From Pseudooctadecabacter jejudonensis (lineage in GTDB: Bacteria; Pseudomonadota; Alphaproteobacteria; Rhodobacterales; Rhodobacteraceae), in the NCBI RefSeq assembly GCF_900172275.1, contig NZ_FWFT01000001.1, positions 186,001 to 250,000 of the forward strand: a stretch of 64,000 nucleotides of DNA, given 5' to 3'. Below are positions 1 through 9,548 of this stretch, in pieces. The position numbers and the translations under genes were made by a program. Position 1 is the first letter of the stretch. The number at the start of each line of letters is the position of its first letter. The notes below the pieces were generated by a model. The model ran no database searches. It was given only the letters and a program-made list of their open reading frames with translations, and was not told the DNA's origin.

Positions 1-2
1 CT

Positions 3-608
3 CAGCCCTGGGTGTTGGTGTCAATTGCGATGGGCGGGGTATTGGCCGTTGTGTGGCGCGGCCCTGCGCGTTGGGTCGGCGTTGTCCCGATCATTATGGG
101 GTTTGCGGCGTGGCAGGTTGCGGACCGTCCTGATCTTTTGGTCGCTGACAGTGGATCGTTGATCGGGGTGATGACACCGCAGGGACGGGACGTGTCCAAG
201 GAACGGGGCGAAAGCTTTGCTGCGGGCAGTTGGCTTGAGAATGACGGCGGCCCCGTTCCCCAAGAACAAGCTTACGCGCGCGATGGCCTGATCGAAGACG
301 GGCGTATTGTTTGGGCCGTTTTGGGCGACACGCGCGTGGTCAATGTACGGGGGAAAACCGCGTTGGAGGCCTTGGGCGGATGTGGTGGCGCGGATGTCCT
401 GATCACCAACCAAGAGGCCTCATTCACTGGCTGTCAGGTCTACGATATCAACCGTCTAAGGAAAACGGGGGCCTTGGCTGGATGGGTCGAGGAGGGCCAG
501 CTGCGCCTTGAAAGCGTGCAGGACAGAGCAGGCGCCCGTCTGTGGAACTCTCGGACTGTCCAACGGCGCGCAACGCCGCTGGACCGAGTTCTTGCGTGGG
601 GGGACTGA
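3..608 (+). CDS. comEC: ComEC/Rec2-family competence protein, C-terminal part (cut by window edge)
   Basis: The frame is open at the left edge, so only about the last 201 residues are present. The first residues are hydrophobic (end of a membrane region) and are followed by a soluble tail with RPDLLVADSG, GRIVWAVLGD and LEALGGCGGADVLIT. In ComEC proteins this tail is a degenerate metallo-beta-lactamase-like domain behind the membrane channel for single-stranded DNA uptake. The gene is convergent with lexA, an arrangement common in Rhodobacterales. The identification rests on tail sequence style and neighbourhood, since the diagnostic membrane domain lies outside the window. Confidence 0.7.
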   Translation, partial: QPWVLVSIAMGGVLAVVWRGPARWVGVVPIIMGFAAWQVADRPDLLVADSGSLIGVMTPQGRDVSKERGESFAAGSWLENDGGPVPQEQAYARDGLIEDGRIVWAVLGDTRVVNVRGKTALEALGGCGGADVLITNQEASFTGCQVYDINRLRKTGALAGWVEEGQLRLESVQDRAGARLWNSRTVQRRATPLDRVLAWGD

Positions 609-629
609 CGCGCCTGTGCGGCGGGCGCC

Positions 630-1343
630 CTAATAGGACCGGATCAGCCCGACCAACCGGCCCTGAACCTTGACCTGATCATCGCGGAACAGCCGCGTTT
701 CATAGGCTGGGTTCGCGGCCTCAAGCGCGATGGCGTTGCCGTTGCGGCGGTAGCGTTTCAACGTCGCCTCCGCGTCTTCAACCAAAGCGACCACGATATC
801 ACCGTTGTCGGCTGTCTTGGTTTCGCGGATGATCACCACATCGCCGTCGTTTATGCCCGCGTCGATCATCGAATCGCCTTTTACCTCAAGGGCATAGTGT
901 TCCCCTTGGCCGACCATACCGGCCGGCACGGCGACGTTGTGGCTGACCTCTGAAATGGCGGCGATGGGCACACCTGCAGCGATGCGGCCCATGACCGGCA
1001 ATTCAATGGCGGCCGCCGACGTATCCAGCGTTTGCGCGGCCGTTGGCCTGCTGTCGGGGCGATCCCCGTCGATGACACGCGGCGCGAAGCCAGAGGGGGC
1101 AGAGGTTCCACCCAATTTTGCCTCAAGCGCTTCGGGCAGTTTCACGATCTCAAGCGCGCGGGCACGGTGGGCCAAACGGCGGATAAACCCGCGTTCTTCA
1201 AGGGCCGTGATCAGACGGTGAATGCCGGATTTCGACCGCAGATCAAGGGCTTCCTTCATCTCGTCAAAACTGGGTGGGACGCCGTCGCGCTGCACACGCT
1301 TGTGGATGAATTCCAGCAGATCAAGTTGCTTCTTGGTGAGCAT
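630..1343 (-). CDS. lexA: LexA SOS repressor
   Basis: 237 aa, normal LexA length. The N-terminal winged helix-turn-helix (residues 1-65) contains [18 protein letters not shown]. The Ala-Gly autocleavage site is A123-G124 in [11 protein letters not shown]. The catalytic dyad of the S24 peptidase domain is S158 in KGDSMIDAG and K196 in ATLKRYRR. It represses DNA-damage genes until RecA-stimulated self-cleavage. A GTTC-N7-GTTC operator lies 34 bp upstream of its start, so it should autoregulate. It sits downstream of moeA on the same strand but has its own promoter region. Confidence 0.97.
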   Translation of the reverse strand: MLTKKQLDLLEFIHKRVQRDGVPPSFDEMKEALDLRSKSGIHRLITALEERGFIRRLAHRARALEIVKLPEALEAKLGGTSAPSGFAPRVIDGDRPDSRPTAAQTLDTSAAAIELPVMGRIAAGVPIAAISEVSHNVAVPAGMVGQGEHYALEVKGDSMIDAGINDGDVVIIRETKTADNGDIVVALVEDAEATLKRYRRNGNAIALEAANPAYETRLFRDDQVKVQGRLVGLIRSY

Positions 1344-1376
1344 TTGGCCCCTCTCTCAACACTATTGGTTGGGGAT

Positions 1377-1391
1377 GTTCTACTGCTGTTC
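1377..1391 (+). promoter_or_regulatory. SOS box (LexA operator) of lexA
   Basis: GTTC at 1377-1380, seven bases, GTTC at 1388-1391: an exact match to the alphaproteobacterial LexA site GTTC-N7-GTTC. It lies in the 72-bp gap between moeA and lexA, just upstream of the lexA start, which implies negative autoregulation. Confidence 0.85.
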
Positions 1392-1415
1392 CCGTTTTGT
1401 GTCAATATGTTCTGG

Positions 1416-2606
1416 CTAGATCGGATAGATTGTCACCGGATCGCCTGTATCCTTGGGACCATCGCCAATCGGGCGCAGCAACAGACAATTCGCATCCGCC
1501 AGCACCGTCAACATGGAGCTGTCTTGCTTATCAAAAGCCGTAACAGTGCGGCTTGTGTCCCCTTCGTCAAACACGGCGCGCATGTAGTGAGCGCGGGGGC
1601 CGCCCTTGGGCAGGGGGGCCGCCAGGCGCGCGGTCCGCCCTTTGGGCAGCACATCGGTCTGTCCAAGGGCACGGCGCACCATGGGCAGCAGGAACAAATG
1701 GCCACACACCACCGCGGAGACAGGGTTTCCAGGCAGGCCCAGGAATGCGGTGTCGCCCTTGGCACCCGCCATCAACGGCTTACCGGGACGCATGGCGATT
1801 TTGTGAAAACTGCGGGTGACGCCAAAGCGGTCAAGGGCGGGGGCGACAAGGTCATGATCGCCGACCGACGCCCCGCCGATGGTCACAATGAGATCCGCGC
1901 CCCATTCGGCGGCTTGCATCAACACGGCATCCAAGGCCTCGGGGGTGTCTGGCGCAATCGGCAAGACCAGCGGCTCGGCCCCGGATTGGGTCAGCATCGC
2001 CTGCAATGCAAAGACGTTGGATGCGATAATCTGATCGGGCGTGGGTGTGCCGCCCGGCATGATCAGTTCATCCCCGGTTGAGATCAACGCGACCTTGACG
2101 CGCCGCGCCACAGTCACATCAGCGTGGTTCATTGCCGCAATTAATGCAAGATCTGCAGCGGTTAGGACGCGTGGCGCTTTAAGGATGAAATCACTTTTGA
2201 AATCAGCGCCTTGCGGGCGAATATTGATGTTCTGGCCAAGGTCTTCGGTCAAGGTGATCGTGTCGCCGTCGCGGTCTACATTTTCCTGTATCACAACACG
2301 GTCGGCCCCGGCTGGAACCGGTGCGCCGGTGAAAATGCGGACGGCTTGAGACGGGCCGACAGTGCCGGCCCATCCGTGACCTGCCGCCGCTTCACCAACG
2401 ACTGTGAACACGTCGCCACGGGCGGCGTCACCGGACAAGATCGCATAGCCATCCATGGCGGAGGCAGAAAAAGGAGGCTGGTCGCGTCGCGCGGTTAGTG
2501 GGGCTGCGAGGGTACGGCCCAGACCTTGGGCCAGAGGCACTGTATCCGGCCCCGTTTGACGGATCAGGCCAAGGCAAAGCGCCTGCGCGTCTTCGACGCT
2601 GATCAT
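1416..2606 (-). CDS. moeA: Molybdopterin molybdotransferase MoeA
   Basis: 396 aa. It inserts molybdate into adenylated molybdopterin, the last common step of molybdenum cofactor synthesis. Visible marks are the N-terminal SAMDGYAI motif, [20 protein letters not shown] near the start of the MoCF domain, [11 protein letters not shown] and [11 protein letters not shown]. Its start overlaps the moaC stop (ATGA, 2603-2606), so it is translationally coupled in the trp-moa operon. It should serve the molybdenum hydroxylase encoded at 54-57.8 kb. Confidence 0.95.
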   Translation of the reverse strand: MISVEDAQALCLGLIRQTGPDTVPLAQGLGRTLAAPLTARRDQPPFSASAMDGYAILSGDAARGDVFTVVGEAAAGHGWAGTVGPSQAVRIFTGAPVPAGADRVVIQENVDRDGDTITLTEDLGQNINIRPQGADFKSDFILKAPRVLTAADLALIAAMNHADVTVARRVKVALISTGDELIMPGGTPTPDQIIASNVFALQAMLTQSGAEPLVLPIAPDTPEALDAVLMQAAEWGADLIVTIGGASVGDHDLVAPALDRFGVTRSFHKIAMRPGKPLMAGAKGDTAFLGLPGNPVSAVVCGHLFLLPMVRRALGQTDVLPKGRTARLAAPLPKGGPRAHYMRAVFDEGDTSRTVTAFDKQDSSMLTVLADANCLLLRPIGDGPKDTGDPVTIYPI

Positions 2607-3079
2607 CCCTCAAACCGGCCGGATTTGCCGCCATCTTTGAGGGTCACGCGCAGCCCGCCGATTTCCATATCCTTTTGAACAGCCTTGAGCATATCGTAGA
2701 TCGTCAGGGCGGCGGTCGAGGCGGCGGTCAACGCCTCCATTTCAACGCCGGTCTGGCCGGTGGTCTTGACCGTGGCGGTGATGCGCACGCCGGGCAGGTT
2801 TGCATCCGGCGTCAGATCCAGCGCAACTTTAGTGATGGGCAGGGGGTGACACAGCGGGATCAGATCGGCTGTTTTCTTGGCGCCTTGTATGCCCGCAATG
2901 CGCGCGATGCCCAGCACGTCGCCTTTTTTAGCAGTACCTTCAGTAACATGTGTCAACGTCGTGGCCGACATTTTCACCCAAGCCTGCGCCGTGGCGATCC
3001 GGTCTGTGACAGCCTTGTCAGACACATCGACCATATGCGCCTGTCCGGACGGGTCAAAATGGCTGAGCCCGCCTGACAT
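2603..3079 (-). CDS. moaC: Cyclic pyranopterin monophosphate synthase MoaC
   Basis: 158 aa, early molybdenum cofactor synthesis (with MoaA it converts GTP to cPMP). Family motifs are [17 protein letters not shown] at the N-terminus, IPLCHPLPI and [11 protein letters not shown] chose the ATG at 3079, which overlaps the trpC stop as TGATG; a GTG one codon upstream (3082) is also possible. It is coupled to trpC upstream and moeA downstream. The mixed Trp/Moco operon is typical of Rhodobacterales. Confidence 0.95.
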   Translation of the reverse strand: MSGGLSHFDPSGQAHMVDVSDKAVTDRIATAQAWVKMSATTLTHVTEGTAKKGDVLGIARIAGIQGAKKTADLIPLCHPLPITKVALDLTPDANLPGVRITATVKTTGQTGVEMEALTAASTAALTIYDMLKAVQKDMEIGGLRVTLKDGGKSGRFEG

Positions 3080-3885
3080 CACATGCCGCCCGAGGTGGTC
3101 GGGTTGGCCAGCAGCGTGCGGGTGGCCGCGGCCACGTCGTCCTGTCGCATCAGACTTTCGCCGATGAGGAACGTGCGCGCGCCGTAGCGGGACATATCTG
3201 CCAGATCATCTGAGGTGTTCAGCCCGCTTTCGCAGACAATCAGCCTGTCGGCAGGGACATGTTTGGACAGGGTCCGTGTGGTATCCAACGTGGTCTCGAA
3301 CGTCTTGAGGTTGCGGTTGTTGATGCCCATGAGCGGCGATTTCAGGTGGCAGGCGCGCTCTAGCTCTTCGGCATTGTGGACTTCTAGCAGGACATCCATG
3401 CCCCAATCAAAGGCTGCGGCCTCAAGCTCTGCGGCTTGGGTGTCTTCGACGGAGGCAAGAATGATCAGGATCGCATCAGCGCCGAGCGCGCGGGCCTCTG
3501 CCACTTGATAGGTGTCGTACATGAAATCCTTGCGCAGCGCAGGCAGATCGACCGCGTCGCGGGCAGCGGTGAGGTAGTCGTCGGCGCCTTGGAAGCTTTC
3601 GACATCGGTCAGCACGCTCAGACATGTTGCGCCACCGTCGGCATAGGCCTGCGCCAGTGCGGGTGGGTCAAATTCTGCGCGGATCAGGCCTTTGGAGGGG
3701 CTGGCCTTCTTGATTTCTGCGATCAGACCGTAGCCTTCGCGGCTGGCCTCGGTCAGGCGGTCTGCAAAACCGCGCGTTGGGGAGGCATCGCGGGCGGCGG
3801 CCTCAACTTCCGACAGAGGGCGGCGGTCTTTGCACGCGGCGATATGGTCAAGTTTGTAAGCTTTGATTTTGTCGAGGATATCCAT
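3079..3885 (-). CDS. trpC: Indole-3-glycerol phosphate synthase
   Basis: 268 aa TIM barrel that closes the indole ring in tryptophan synthesis. Motifs: [56 protein letters not shown] and IVCESGL. The frame is open 36 codons further upstream through a repeat-like intergenic region, but homology begins at [11 protein letters not shown], so the start is the ATG at 3885. It lies 156 bp after trpD and directly abuts moaC. Confidence 0.95.
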   Translation of the reverse strand: MDILDKIKAYKLDHIAACKDRRPLSEVEAAARDASPTRGFADRLTEASREGYGLIAEIKKASPSKGLIRAEFDPPALAQAYADGGATCLSVLTDVESFQGADDYLTAARDAVDLPALRKDFMYDTYQVAEARALGADAILIILASVEDTQAAELEAAAFDWGMDVLLEVHNAEELERACHLKSPLMGINNRNLKTFETTLDTTRTLSKHVPADRLIVCESGLNTSDDLADMSRYGARTFLIGESLMRQDDVAAATRTLLANPTTSGGM

Positions 3886-3957
3886 GTAGAGAGACCTAGC
3901 GGTGGGACGCGGCAAAGGCAATTGCGCCTGCGGCGGGCGGGCGCAAAATTTCAAGGA

Positions 3958-4030
3958 AATTTTGGGGGGGCGTTGCCCCCAGGTGCAGGGCACCTTCCCC
4001 CAAGGTATTTTCGACCCAAAGAAGTCAGGC
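3958..4030. repeat. Dispersed intergenic palindromic repeat, copy A
   Basis: Between trpD and trpC. G-rich and C-rich inverted stems (GGGGGCGTTGCCCCC and AGGTGCAGGGCACCT) are followed by the tail AAGGTATTTTCGACCCAAAG. Tails of the same design (GAGGTATTTTT-ACCCAAAGAA) occur at 7430, 31553, 32433 and 49617. It may act as a weak terminator or RNA-processing hairpin inside the operon. Confidence 0.7.
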
Positions 4031-4041
4031 TGGCGCGCAGA

Positions 4042-5058
4042 TCAGGCGGCGGACGTGATCCGCGCTAGGGTTTCGAGGGCTGTTTTGGCCGCGCCGCTGT
4101 CGATGCTTTCGGCGGCCATTGCTGCGCCCGATTTCAAGGTTTCGACCTTGCCTGCGATCAACAAGGCAGCCGCGGCGTTGAGCAGGACGGCATCGCGGTA
4201 GGCGGAGTGTTCACCATCCAGCAAGGCGCGGAAGGCCTTTGCGTTGTCTGCGGGTGCGCCGCCCATGATGGCCTCAAACGGATGCACGGGCAGGCCTGCG
4301 TCCTCTGGGTGGACTTCGCGCGCCACGATCATGCCACCGGACAGGGCCGCCACGGCAGTGGGGCCTGTTATGGTAATTTCATCGGTCCCGTCCGAGCCAT
4401 GAACCAGCCAGGCGGCCTCGGACCCCAATTCCTTGAGTGTTTCGGCCATGGGAAAAATCAGATCGGGCGCAAAGGCGCCCGTCAGCTGGCGTTTTGCGCC
4501 CGCGGGATTGGTGAGAGGCCCAAGGATGTTGAAGATGGTCTTGGTGCCCAGTTCCTGACGCACGGGCATCACGTGTTTGATGGCAGGGTGGTGCATGGGG
4601 GCCATCATAAAGCCGATACCTGCCTCGGCCATTGCGCGTTCGACGACGTCGGCGCCAACCATTGTGTTCACGCCCATTTCACTGAGGGCATCGGCGGCCC
4701 CTGACAGGGAGCTGAGGTTTTTGTTGCCATGTTTGGCTACAGGCACGCCTGCGCCCGCCACCACAAAGGCTGTTGCGGTCGAGATGTTGAGCGTGCCTTT
4801 GCCGTCGCCCCCCGTGCCGACAATGTCGATTGCGCCGTCCGGAGCCGTGACTGGCACACATTTGGCGCGCATGACGGCGGCAGCCGCGGCGTATTCTGCA
4901 ACGCTTTCGCCGCGTGTGCGCATCGCCATCAGCAGACCCCCCATTTGTGCTTGGGTGGCGGTGCCGTTGAACAGCTCTTCAAAGGCGGCTTCGGCTTGTG
5001 CGCGAGCCAAAGGCCCTTCGGTGGCGGCGTAGATGATGGGTTTCATGGCGTCGCTCAT
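4042..5058 (-). CDS. trpD: Anthranilate phosphoribosyltransferase
   Basis: 338 aa. It joins anthranilate to PRPP in tryptophan synthesis. Family motifs: [18 protein letters not shown] (PRPP loop), [25 protein letters not shown]-type segment [14 protein letters not shown] and [11 protein letters not shown]. The start overlaps the trpG stop as ATGA (5055-5058), so the pair is translationally coupled. Confidence 0.96.
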   Translation of the reverse strand: MSDAMKPIIYAATEGPLARAQAEAAFEELFNGTATQAQMGGLLMAMRTRGESVAEYAAAAAVMRAKCVPVTAPDGAIDIVGTGGDGKGTLNISTATAFVVAGAGVPVAKHGNKNLSSLSGAADALSEMGVNTMVGADVVERAMAEAGIGFMMAPMHHPAIKHVMPVRQELGTKTIFNILGPLTNPAGAKRQLTGAFAPDLIFPMAETLKELGSEAAWLVHGSDGTDEITITGPTAVAALSGGMIVAREVHPEDAGLPVHPFEAIMGGAPADNAKAFRALLDGEHSAYRDAVLLNAAAALLIAGKVETLKSGAAMAAESIDSGAAKTALETLARITSAA

Positions 5059-5648
5059 GCGGCAGCCCCTTTTTTGGCAGGCAGAATGTCGAGAAAATTC
5101 TTTAGCATCGCGTGGCCGTGTTCCGACCGGATGCTTTCGGGGTGGAATTGGACGCCGTGGATTGGCAAATCGCGGTGTTGCAGCCCCATGATGGTGCCGT
5201 CGTCGAGCTCTGCTGTGACCTCAAGGCAGTCGGGTAGGGTGGCGCGGTCCACGATGAGGCTGTGGTAGCGTGTGGCCTGCAGAGGCGAGGGCAGGCCTGC
5301 AAAGACCGAAGCGCCGTGATGGTGCATCGCGCCCATTTTTCCATGGACGATTTCGTGGCATCGCACGACCTTGCCGCCGAAAGCCTCACCAATGGTTTGA
5401 TGCCCCAGACAAACCCCCATGAGCGGTGTTTTTGTCTCAGCCGCGGCTTGTGTCAGGGCCAAGCAAATGCCCGCTTGGGCAGGATCGCACGGACCAGGCG
5501 ACAAGACGATGCCGCTGGCCCCCATCCCGATCGCCTCTTGGACATCAATGGCGTCGTTGCGGCGCACGACCACATCGGCGCCAAGTTCACCAAAATAATG
5601 CACCAGATTATAGGTGAAACTATCGTAGTTGTCGATCAGCAGGAGCAT
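5055..5648 (-). CDS. trpG: Anthranilate synthase component II (glutamine amidotransferase)
   Basis: 197 aa class I glutamine amidotransferase supplying ammonia to TrpE. It shows [14 protein letters not shown] at the N-terminus, the catalytic Cys in MGVCLGHQ and the His-Glu pair in GVQFHPES. The reading frame continues far upstream, but only as the antisense of the low-complexity gene at 5833-7419; family homology starts at the ATG at 5648. It is separated from trpE by that opposite-strand gene. Confidence 0.96.
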   Translation of the reverse strand: MLLLIDNYDSFTYNLVHYFGELGADVVVRRNDAIDVQEAIGMGASGIVLSPGPCDPAQAGICLALTQAAAETKTPLMGVCLGHQTIGEAFGGKVVRCHEIVHGKMGAMHHHGASVFAGLPSPLQATRYHSLIVDRATLPDCLEVTAELDDGTIMGLQHRDLPIHGVQFHPESIRSEHGHAMLKNFLDILPAKKGAAA

Positions 5649-5832
5649 GGATCCGCCACCTTTGGATAGGGTCAATTTGGGGCTACCGCAGGGGCGCGGC
5701 TCGCCTGTATACTGGCCACATACATGGGCCGGAGCGCGGGGGGGCGTCAAGGCCTGCAATGGGACGTCAAACCCCGTTATAAGGGGCAGGCAGCGCAGGC
5801 TGCCGCACGAGATCAAAGAAGAGGTGCAGTGC

Positions 5833-7419
5833 ATGCAAGGTTTTTTGGGTGGGATTGTCAGCGGCGGTCTGGTGTCGGTTCTGGCGTTGTCCGTGGCCTC
5901 TGTCGTGTCGGAAGCCCCACCCGGGGCCACGCCCCCTGCGCTACCGTTGGTGCAGGCCCCACAGGTAGACGTCGCGCCAAGCCCAGTGGCGGCCGCTGAT
6001 AGCGCAGAGCCTGCGTCAACGCCCGTGGGCAGTGTCTCCATTGAGGCGCCGGTGACGCCGGATCTGCCCGAGGGTGAGACGGCATCCAGTACGGATACGG
6101 CCCCTGTGCCGCAGACATCACAGGTGGCACCGCAGGACACGCAATCGGCGCCGCTGGCCGATACGGCCCCGCTTGACGCGCCTGAAGTGGTCGCGATTGA
6201 GGGCGCACTGGCCGCGCCAGAGACGCCAGCGGGCGCAGGGATTGAGGCCGAGCCGGTGGACCCAGTGTTTCCCAATCCGCAGTCATTGGCCCCCGAAACA
6301 CCACAAACCGAGGCGGATTTGACCGTCTCGACCGCGCCTGCGCCACAGGTGGTGGTGATCGAGCCCGAGGTCGCACCACAAGACGCCCCTGAACAGGCGG
6401 CTGTCGAAGGGGCGCAGGAGGTGTCTGACGCGGATCGAACGCAGGTGGCTGACGGCGCCACAGGAGAGGTTGCGGCCATTGCACCCGATCCGTCAGCTGA
6501 GGCACCGACGGCTGATGAAGATGTGTTTATTGTCGATCTTGAGGCCAATGAAGGGCCTACCACAGACGTCAGCCCAGCCCCGGAGGCCGCAGATATTGCG
6601 GCGGCCGTGCAACCCGCGCCACGCCTGCAACTTCAGGGGGACGGGAACACGCTTTTGGCGGATCGCGCGACGGGCGTGACGGTGCGCAGGCCTGGCGCCG
6701 TCGCGGATACGGATGCGCGTGAGACGGCGACTGAGGATGCGGCCCCTGTCAACGCCCTTGTTGATTTTGCGGCACCGGTGCCGGATGACGCCAGTGGGGC
6801 GTTGATGTCGATCGTCTTGATTGACGACGGGTCGATGTCTGCGGCGGCTGCTGCGTTGTCCGGTGTGCCTTTTCCGGTGACAATTGCCCTGGACCCGGAA
6901 CGGGCAGATGTGACGGAGGCGATGGAGGGTTATCGCGCAAATGGGTTCGAGGTTGCTGTTTTGGCAAAGGTGCCGGAAGGCGCGCAGCCTGCTGATGTGG
7001 AAGTCACCTTGCAAAGTGTCTTTCGGTCTGTGCCCGAAAGCCTTGCGGTGCTGGATATCGGGGACGGCGGCCTGCAATCGGACCGCGCCGTCACACAGCA
7101 GGCGATGGAGGCTTTGGCCGCCCAAGGTCGTGGATTTGTAACTGTCTCTCAAGGATTGAACATGGCGGGGCGCGCCGCGGAACAAGCGGGTGTGCCTGCG
7201 GCGACGGTGTACCGTGATTTGGATGCAGATGATCAAGACGCCCGGGTGATCCGGCGGTTCGTGGATCAAGCGGCATTTCGGGCGAGGCAGAATTCCGGTG
7301 TGGTGCTTGTTGGACGGGTGCGGCCTGATACCTTGTCGGCGTTGATCCTGTGGGGGACCGCGAATGATGAGGATCAAGTGTCTTTGGTGCCGTTGAGCGC
7401 TGTTTTAATGGCACAGTGA
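5833..7419 (+). CDS. Secreted/anchored divergent polysaccharide deacetylase-like protein with long Pro/Ala/Glu-rich linker
   Basis: 528 aa from the ATG at 5833; the frame is open upstream, but that ATG precedes a clear signal/anchor ([24 protein letters not shown]). Residues about 30-290 are low-complexity, rich in Pro, Ala, Glu, Thr and Val. The C-terminal ~220 residues ([62 protein letters not shown]) resemble the divergent polysaccharide deacetylase family (DUF610/PF04748), a NodB-like fold expected to act in the periplasm. Substrate unknown. It lies on the opposite strand between trpG and trpE. Confidence 0.65.
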   Translation: MQGFLGGIVSGGLVSVLALSVASVVSEAPPGATPPALPLVQAPQVDVAPSPVAAADSAEPASTPVGSVSIEAPVTPDLPEGETASSTDTAPVPQTSQVAPQDTQSAPLADTAPLDAPEVVAIEGALAAPETPAGAGIEAEPVDPVFPNPQSLAPETPQTEADLTVSTAPAPQVVVIEPEVAPQDAPEQAAVEGAQEVSDADRTQVADGATGEVAAIAPDPSAEAPTADEDVFIVDLEANEGPTTDVSPAPEAADIAAAVQPAPRLQLQGDGNTLLADRATGVTVRRPGAVADTDARETATEDAAPVNALVDFAAPVPDDASGALMSIVLIDDGSMSAAAAALSGVPFPVTIALDPERADVTEAMEGYRANGFEVAVLAKVPEGAQPADVEVTLQSVFRSVPESLAVLDIGDGGLQSDRAVTQQAMEALAAQGRGFVTVSQGLNMAGRAAEQAGVPAATVYRDLDADDQDARVIRRFVDQAAFRARQNSGVVLVGRVRPDTLSALILWGTANDEDQVSLVPLSAVLMAQ

Positions 7420-7429
7420 CCCTGCGGGG

Positions 7430-7501
7430 CGGGGAGGGGGGACGCTGTCCCCCCCGACGCGTGCCGCGTCTCCCCCCCTGAGGTATTTTTCACCCAAAGA
7501 A
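7430..7501. repeat. Dispersed intergenic palindromic repeat, copy B
   Basis: It starts 10 bp after the stop of the deacetylase-like gene. Nested G/C stems (GGGGGGACGCTGTCCCCCC, then GACGCGTGCCGCGTC) end in GAGGTATTTTTCACCCAAAG. It probably serves as a terminator for the upstream gene while belonging to the dispersed family. Confidence 0.7.
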
Positions 7502-7671
7502 TTCGAGCCTCCATGGAATTGATCCGAGGGATCGATTTAGGCGAAGTAAGATCGGAGCGCAAAGCCGTCTCGTATGTGACCGGGTGAAGGTTCTTTGGTG
7601 AAAACTGTCGTCGACCCGAGCGGTCCCAAATTGGCAGCGTGGACAGTTCGATTGTCTGTGCGATTGACGCA

Positions 7672-8034
7672 TCACCTGCAAATCGATTGATCAACGACGG
7701 TCACATGCCAAGCCTTTGACCAACGACCCAAGCGGAGAAAAGCGCAGAGCGTGCCGTCGTCATCAATGAAGTTGGGCTGAGTGGCCAGTGGCGTTTCCTT
7801 GCCATTGGGCAGACGGACGACTGCACGAAAAGTCCGTAGGTTGCTGCCGGAGTTTACTGATGGACGTTCCCAATAGTGTTCGACGACGGCTAAATTTTGA
7901 TAACCGACGTCCTGTTTCGGTTCGGCAAGGTAGGCTACAAACCCAAGTCCGCTCATAACCATCAAAAACATCAATGCAGCAGATGCCACTTTGAACACGG
8001 CAAAGACATTTAACGATTCAATCCAGCGGCGCAT
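7672..8034 (-). CDS. Small single-pass membrane protein, unknown function
   Basis: 120 aa. One hydrophobic segment near the N-terminus (about residues 12-35, FKVASAALMFLMVMSGLGFVA), then a soluble part with two Cys (one near residue 94, one near the C-terminus) and FRAVVRLPNGKETPLAT. It starts 8 bp after the trpE stop on the same strand, so it is probably co-transcribed with trpE. I do not recognise a family. Confidence 0.6.
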   Translation of the reverse strand: MRRWIESLNVFAVFKVASAALMFLMVMSGLGFVAYLAEPKQDVGYQNLAVVEHYWERPSVNSGSNLRTFRAVVRLPNGKETPLATQPNFIDDDGTLCAFLRLGRWSKAWHVTVVDQSICR

Positions 8035-8042
8035 GGAGTGCC

Positions 8043-9545
8043 TTAACTGTTCCCCCGCCGAAAGGTCGCCGCATCTGCGGCAGCGCGGCGGATGGCGTTC
8101 GATTTATGGACGGTTTCCATGTATTCGGCGTGAGGATCGCTGTCATAGACAACACCGCCGCCGGCCTGAATATAAAGCTGGTCGCCCTTAAGGACCGCGG
8201 TGCGCAAGGCAATGCACATATCCATGTCACCATTGGCCGAGAAATACCCACACCCGCCGCCGTAGATGCCGCGTTTTTCGGGTTCCAACTCATCAATGAT
8301 CTCCATGGCCCGCACCTTGGGGGCACCCGACACGGTGCCGGCGGGCATGCCTGCAAAAAACGCACTCAGCGCGTCTTGATCATCGGCCAATTCGCCCACC
8401 ACGTTTGACACGATGTGCATGACGTGGCTGTAGCGTTCGACGATGAATTCTTCGGTCGGTTTGACTGTCCCGATCTTTGACACCTTCCCCGTGTCGTTGC
8501 GGCCAAGATCAAGGAGCATCAGATGTTCGGCGAGTTCCTTTTCATCCGCCATAAGATCCACCTCATTGGCGCGGTCTTCGTCGGGGGTCGCCCCACGGGG
8601 GCGGGTCCCGGCGATGGGGCGGATCGTGACTTCGTTGCCGAACACACGCACGAGGATCTCGGGGCTGGCGCCAATCACCTGATAGCCGCCGTAGTTGAAA
8701 AAGAACATAAACGGCGAGGGGTTTGTGCGCCGCAAGGACCGGTAAAGCGCGAAGGGCGGCTCTCGGAAGTCTTGGGTCCAGCGTTGGGCGGGGACCACCT
8801 GAAAGATGTCGCCTGCGCGAATGTAGTCCTTGGCTTTCTCAACGGCGGCCATGTAGCCGTCTTTGGTGAAATTCGACGTGGGCTCTGCCAACTCAGTTGG
8901 GGGCGCACTTGCCAGTTCGGTGTTGGGCGTGGGCAGTTCCAACGCGCGTTGGGCGTCCATGACGCGTTCGGCGGCTTGGGCGAAGGCGGCTTTGGCGGAC
9001 AGCCCGCTGCCTGTGTATGCGGGTGCAACAAGGATCACTTCGCCTTTAACACCGTCAAGAACCGCCACAACCGATGGCCGCATCAACACAGCGTCGGGCA
9101 GACACAGTGGATCAGGGTTCACGTTGGGCAGATGTTCCACCAGACGGATCATGTCGTAGCCCAGATAGCCGAACAGCCCTGCAGAGGCCGCGGGCAATTC
9201 GTCGGGCAATTCGATCCGGCTTTCGGCGATAAGCGCCCGCAGGTTGTCCAGAGGATCACCGGCCTGGACTTCAAACCCATCCTGGTCAAATCGCGCGGCG
9301 CGGTTGATGCGGCTGGTGGTGCCACGGCACTCCCAGATTAGATCGGGTTTCATACCGACGATGGAATACCGCCCGCGCACCTCTCCGCCTGTCACGGATT
9401 CAAGCAAGAACGAATGCAGGCCCGCGCCGTTGAGTTTCAGCATGAGCGACACAGGCGTGTCCAGATCCGCCGTCAGACGGGTGTAGACAATCTGATGTTT
9501 GCCCGCCTCAAAGCCGGTTTGAAAGGTCTCGAAATCAGGCGTCAT
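8043..9545 (-). CDS. trpE: Anthranilate synthase component I
   Basis: 500 aa chorismate-using subunit; with TrpG it makes anthranilate. C-terminal chorismate-binding motifs are clear: FQVVPAQRW, FFNYGGYQVIGASPEILVRV, PIAGTRPRG, ELAEHLMLLDLGRND, VMHIVSNV, GTVSGAPKVRAMEII and YIQAGGGVVYDSDP. The N-terminal LLESVTGG matches the feedback Trp-site region. It follows ppiD by 3 bp. No leader peptide or attenuator is visible between ppiD and trpE. Confidence 0.97.
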   Translation of the reverse strand: MTPDFETFQTGFEAGKHQIVYTRLTADLDTPVSLMLKLNGAGLHSFLLESVTGGEVRGRYSIVGMKPDLIWECRGTTSRINRAARFDQDGFEVQAGDPLDNLRALIAESRIELPDELPAASAGLFGYLGYDMIRLVEHLPNVNPDPLCLPDAVLMRPSVVAVLDGVKGEVILVAPAYTGSGLSAKAAFAQAAERVMDAQRALELPTPNTELASAPPTELAEPTSNFTKDGYMAAVEKAKDYIRAGDIFQVVPAQRWTQDFREPPFALYRSLRRTNPSPFMFFFNYGGYQVIGASPEILVRVFGNEVTIRPIAGTRPRGATPDEDRANEVDLMADEKELAEHLMLLDLGRNDTGKVSKIGTVKPTEEFIVERYSHVMHIVSNVVGELADDQDALSAFFAGMPAGTVSGAPKVRAMEIIDELEPEKRGIYGGGCGYFSANGDMDMCIALRTAVLKGDQLYIQAGGGVVYDSDPHAEYMETVHKSNAIRRAAADAATFRRGNS

Positions 9546-9548
9546 GGC

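Noticed and set aside
5649-6563. In-frame N-terminal extension of trpG by about 300 residues
   Set aside because: The extension is the complement of the low-complexity linker of the deacetylase-like gene. TrpG homology starts sharply at [10 protein letters not shown].
7374-7694. 106-codon minus-strand frame downstream of the deacetylase-like gene
   Set aside because: It overlaps the dispersed repeat and the gene end and shows no protein-like pattern.
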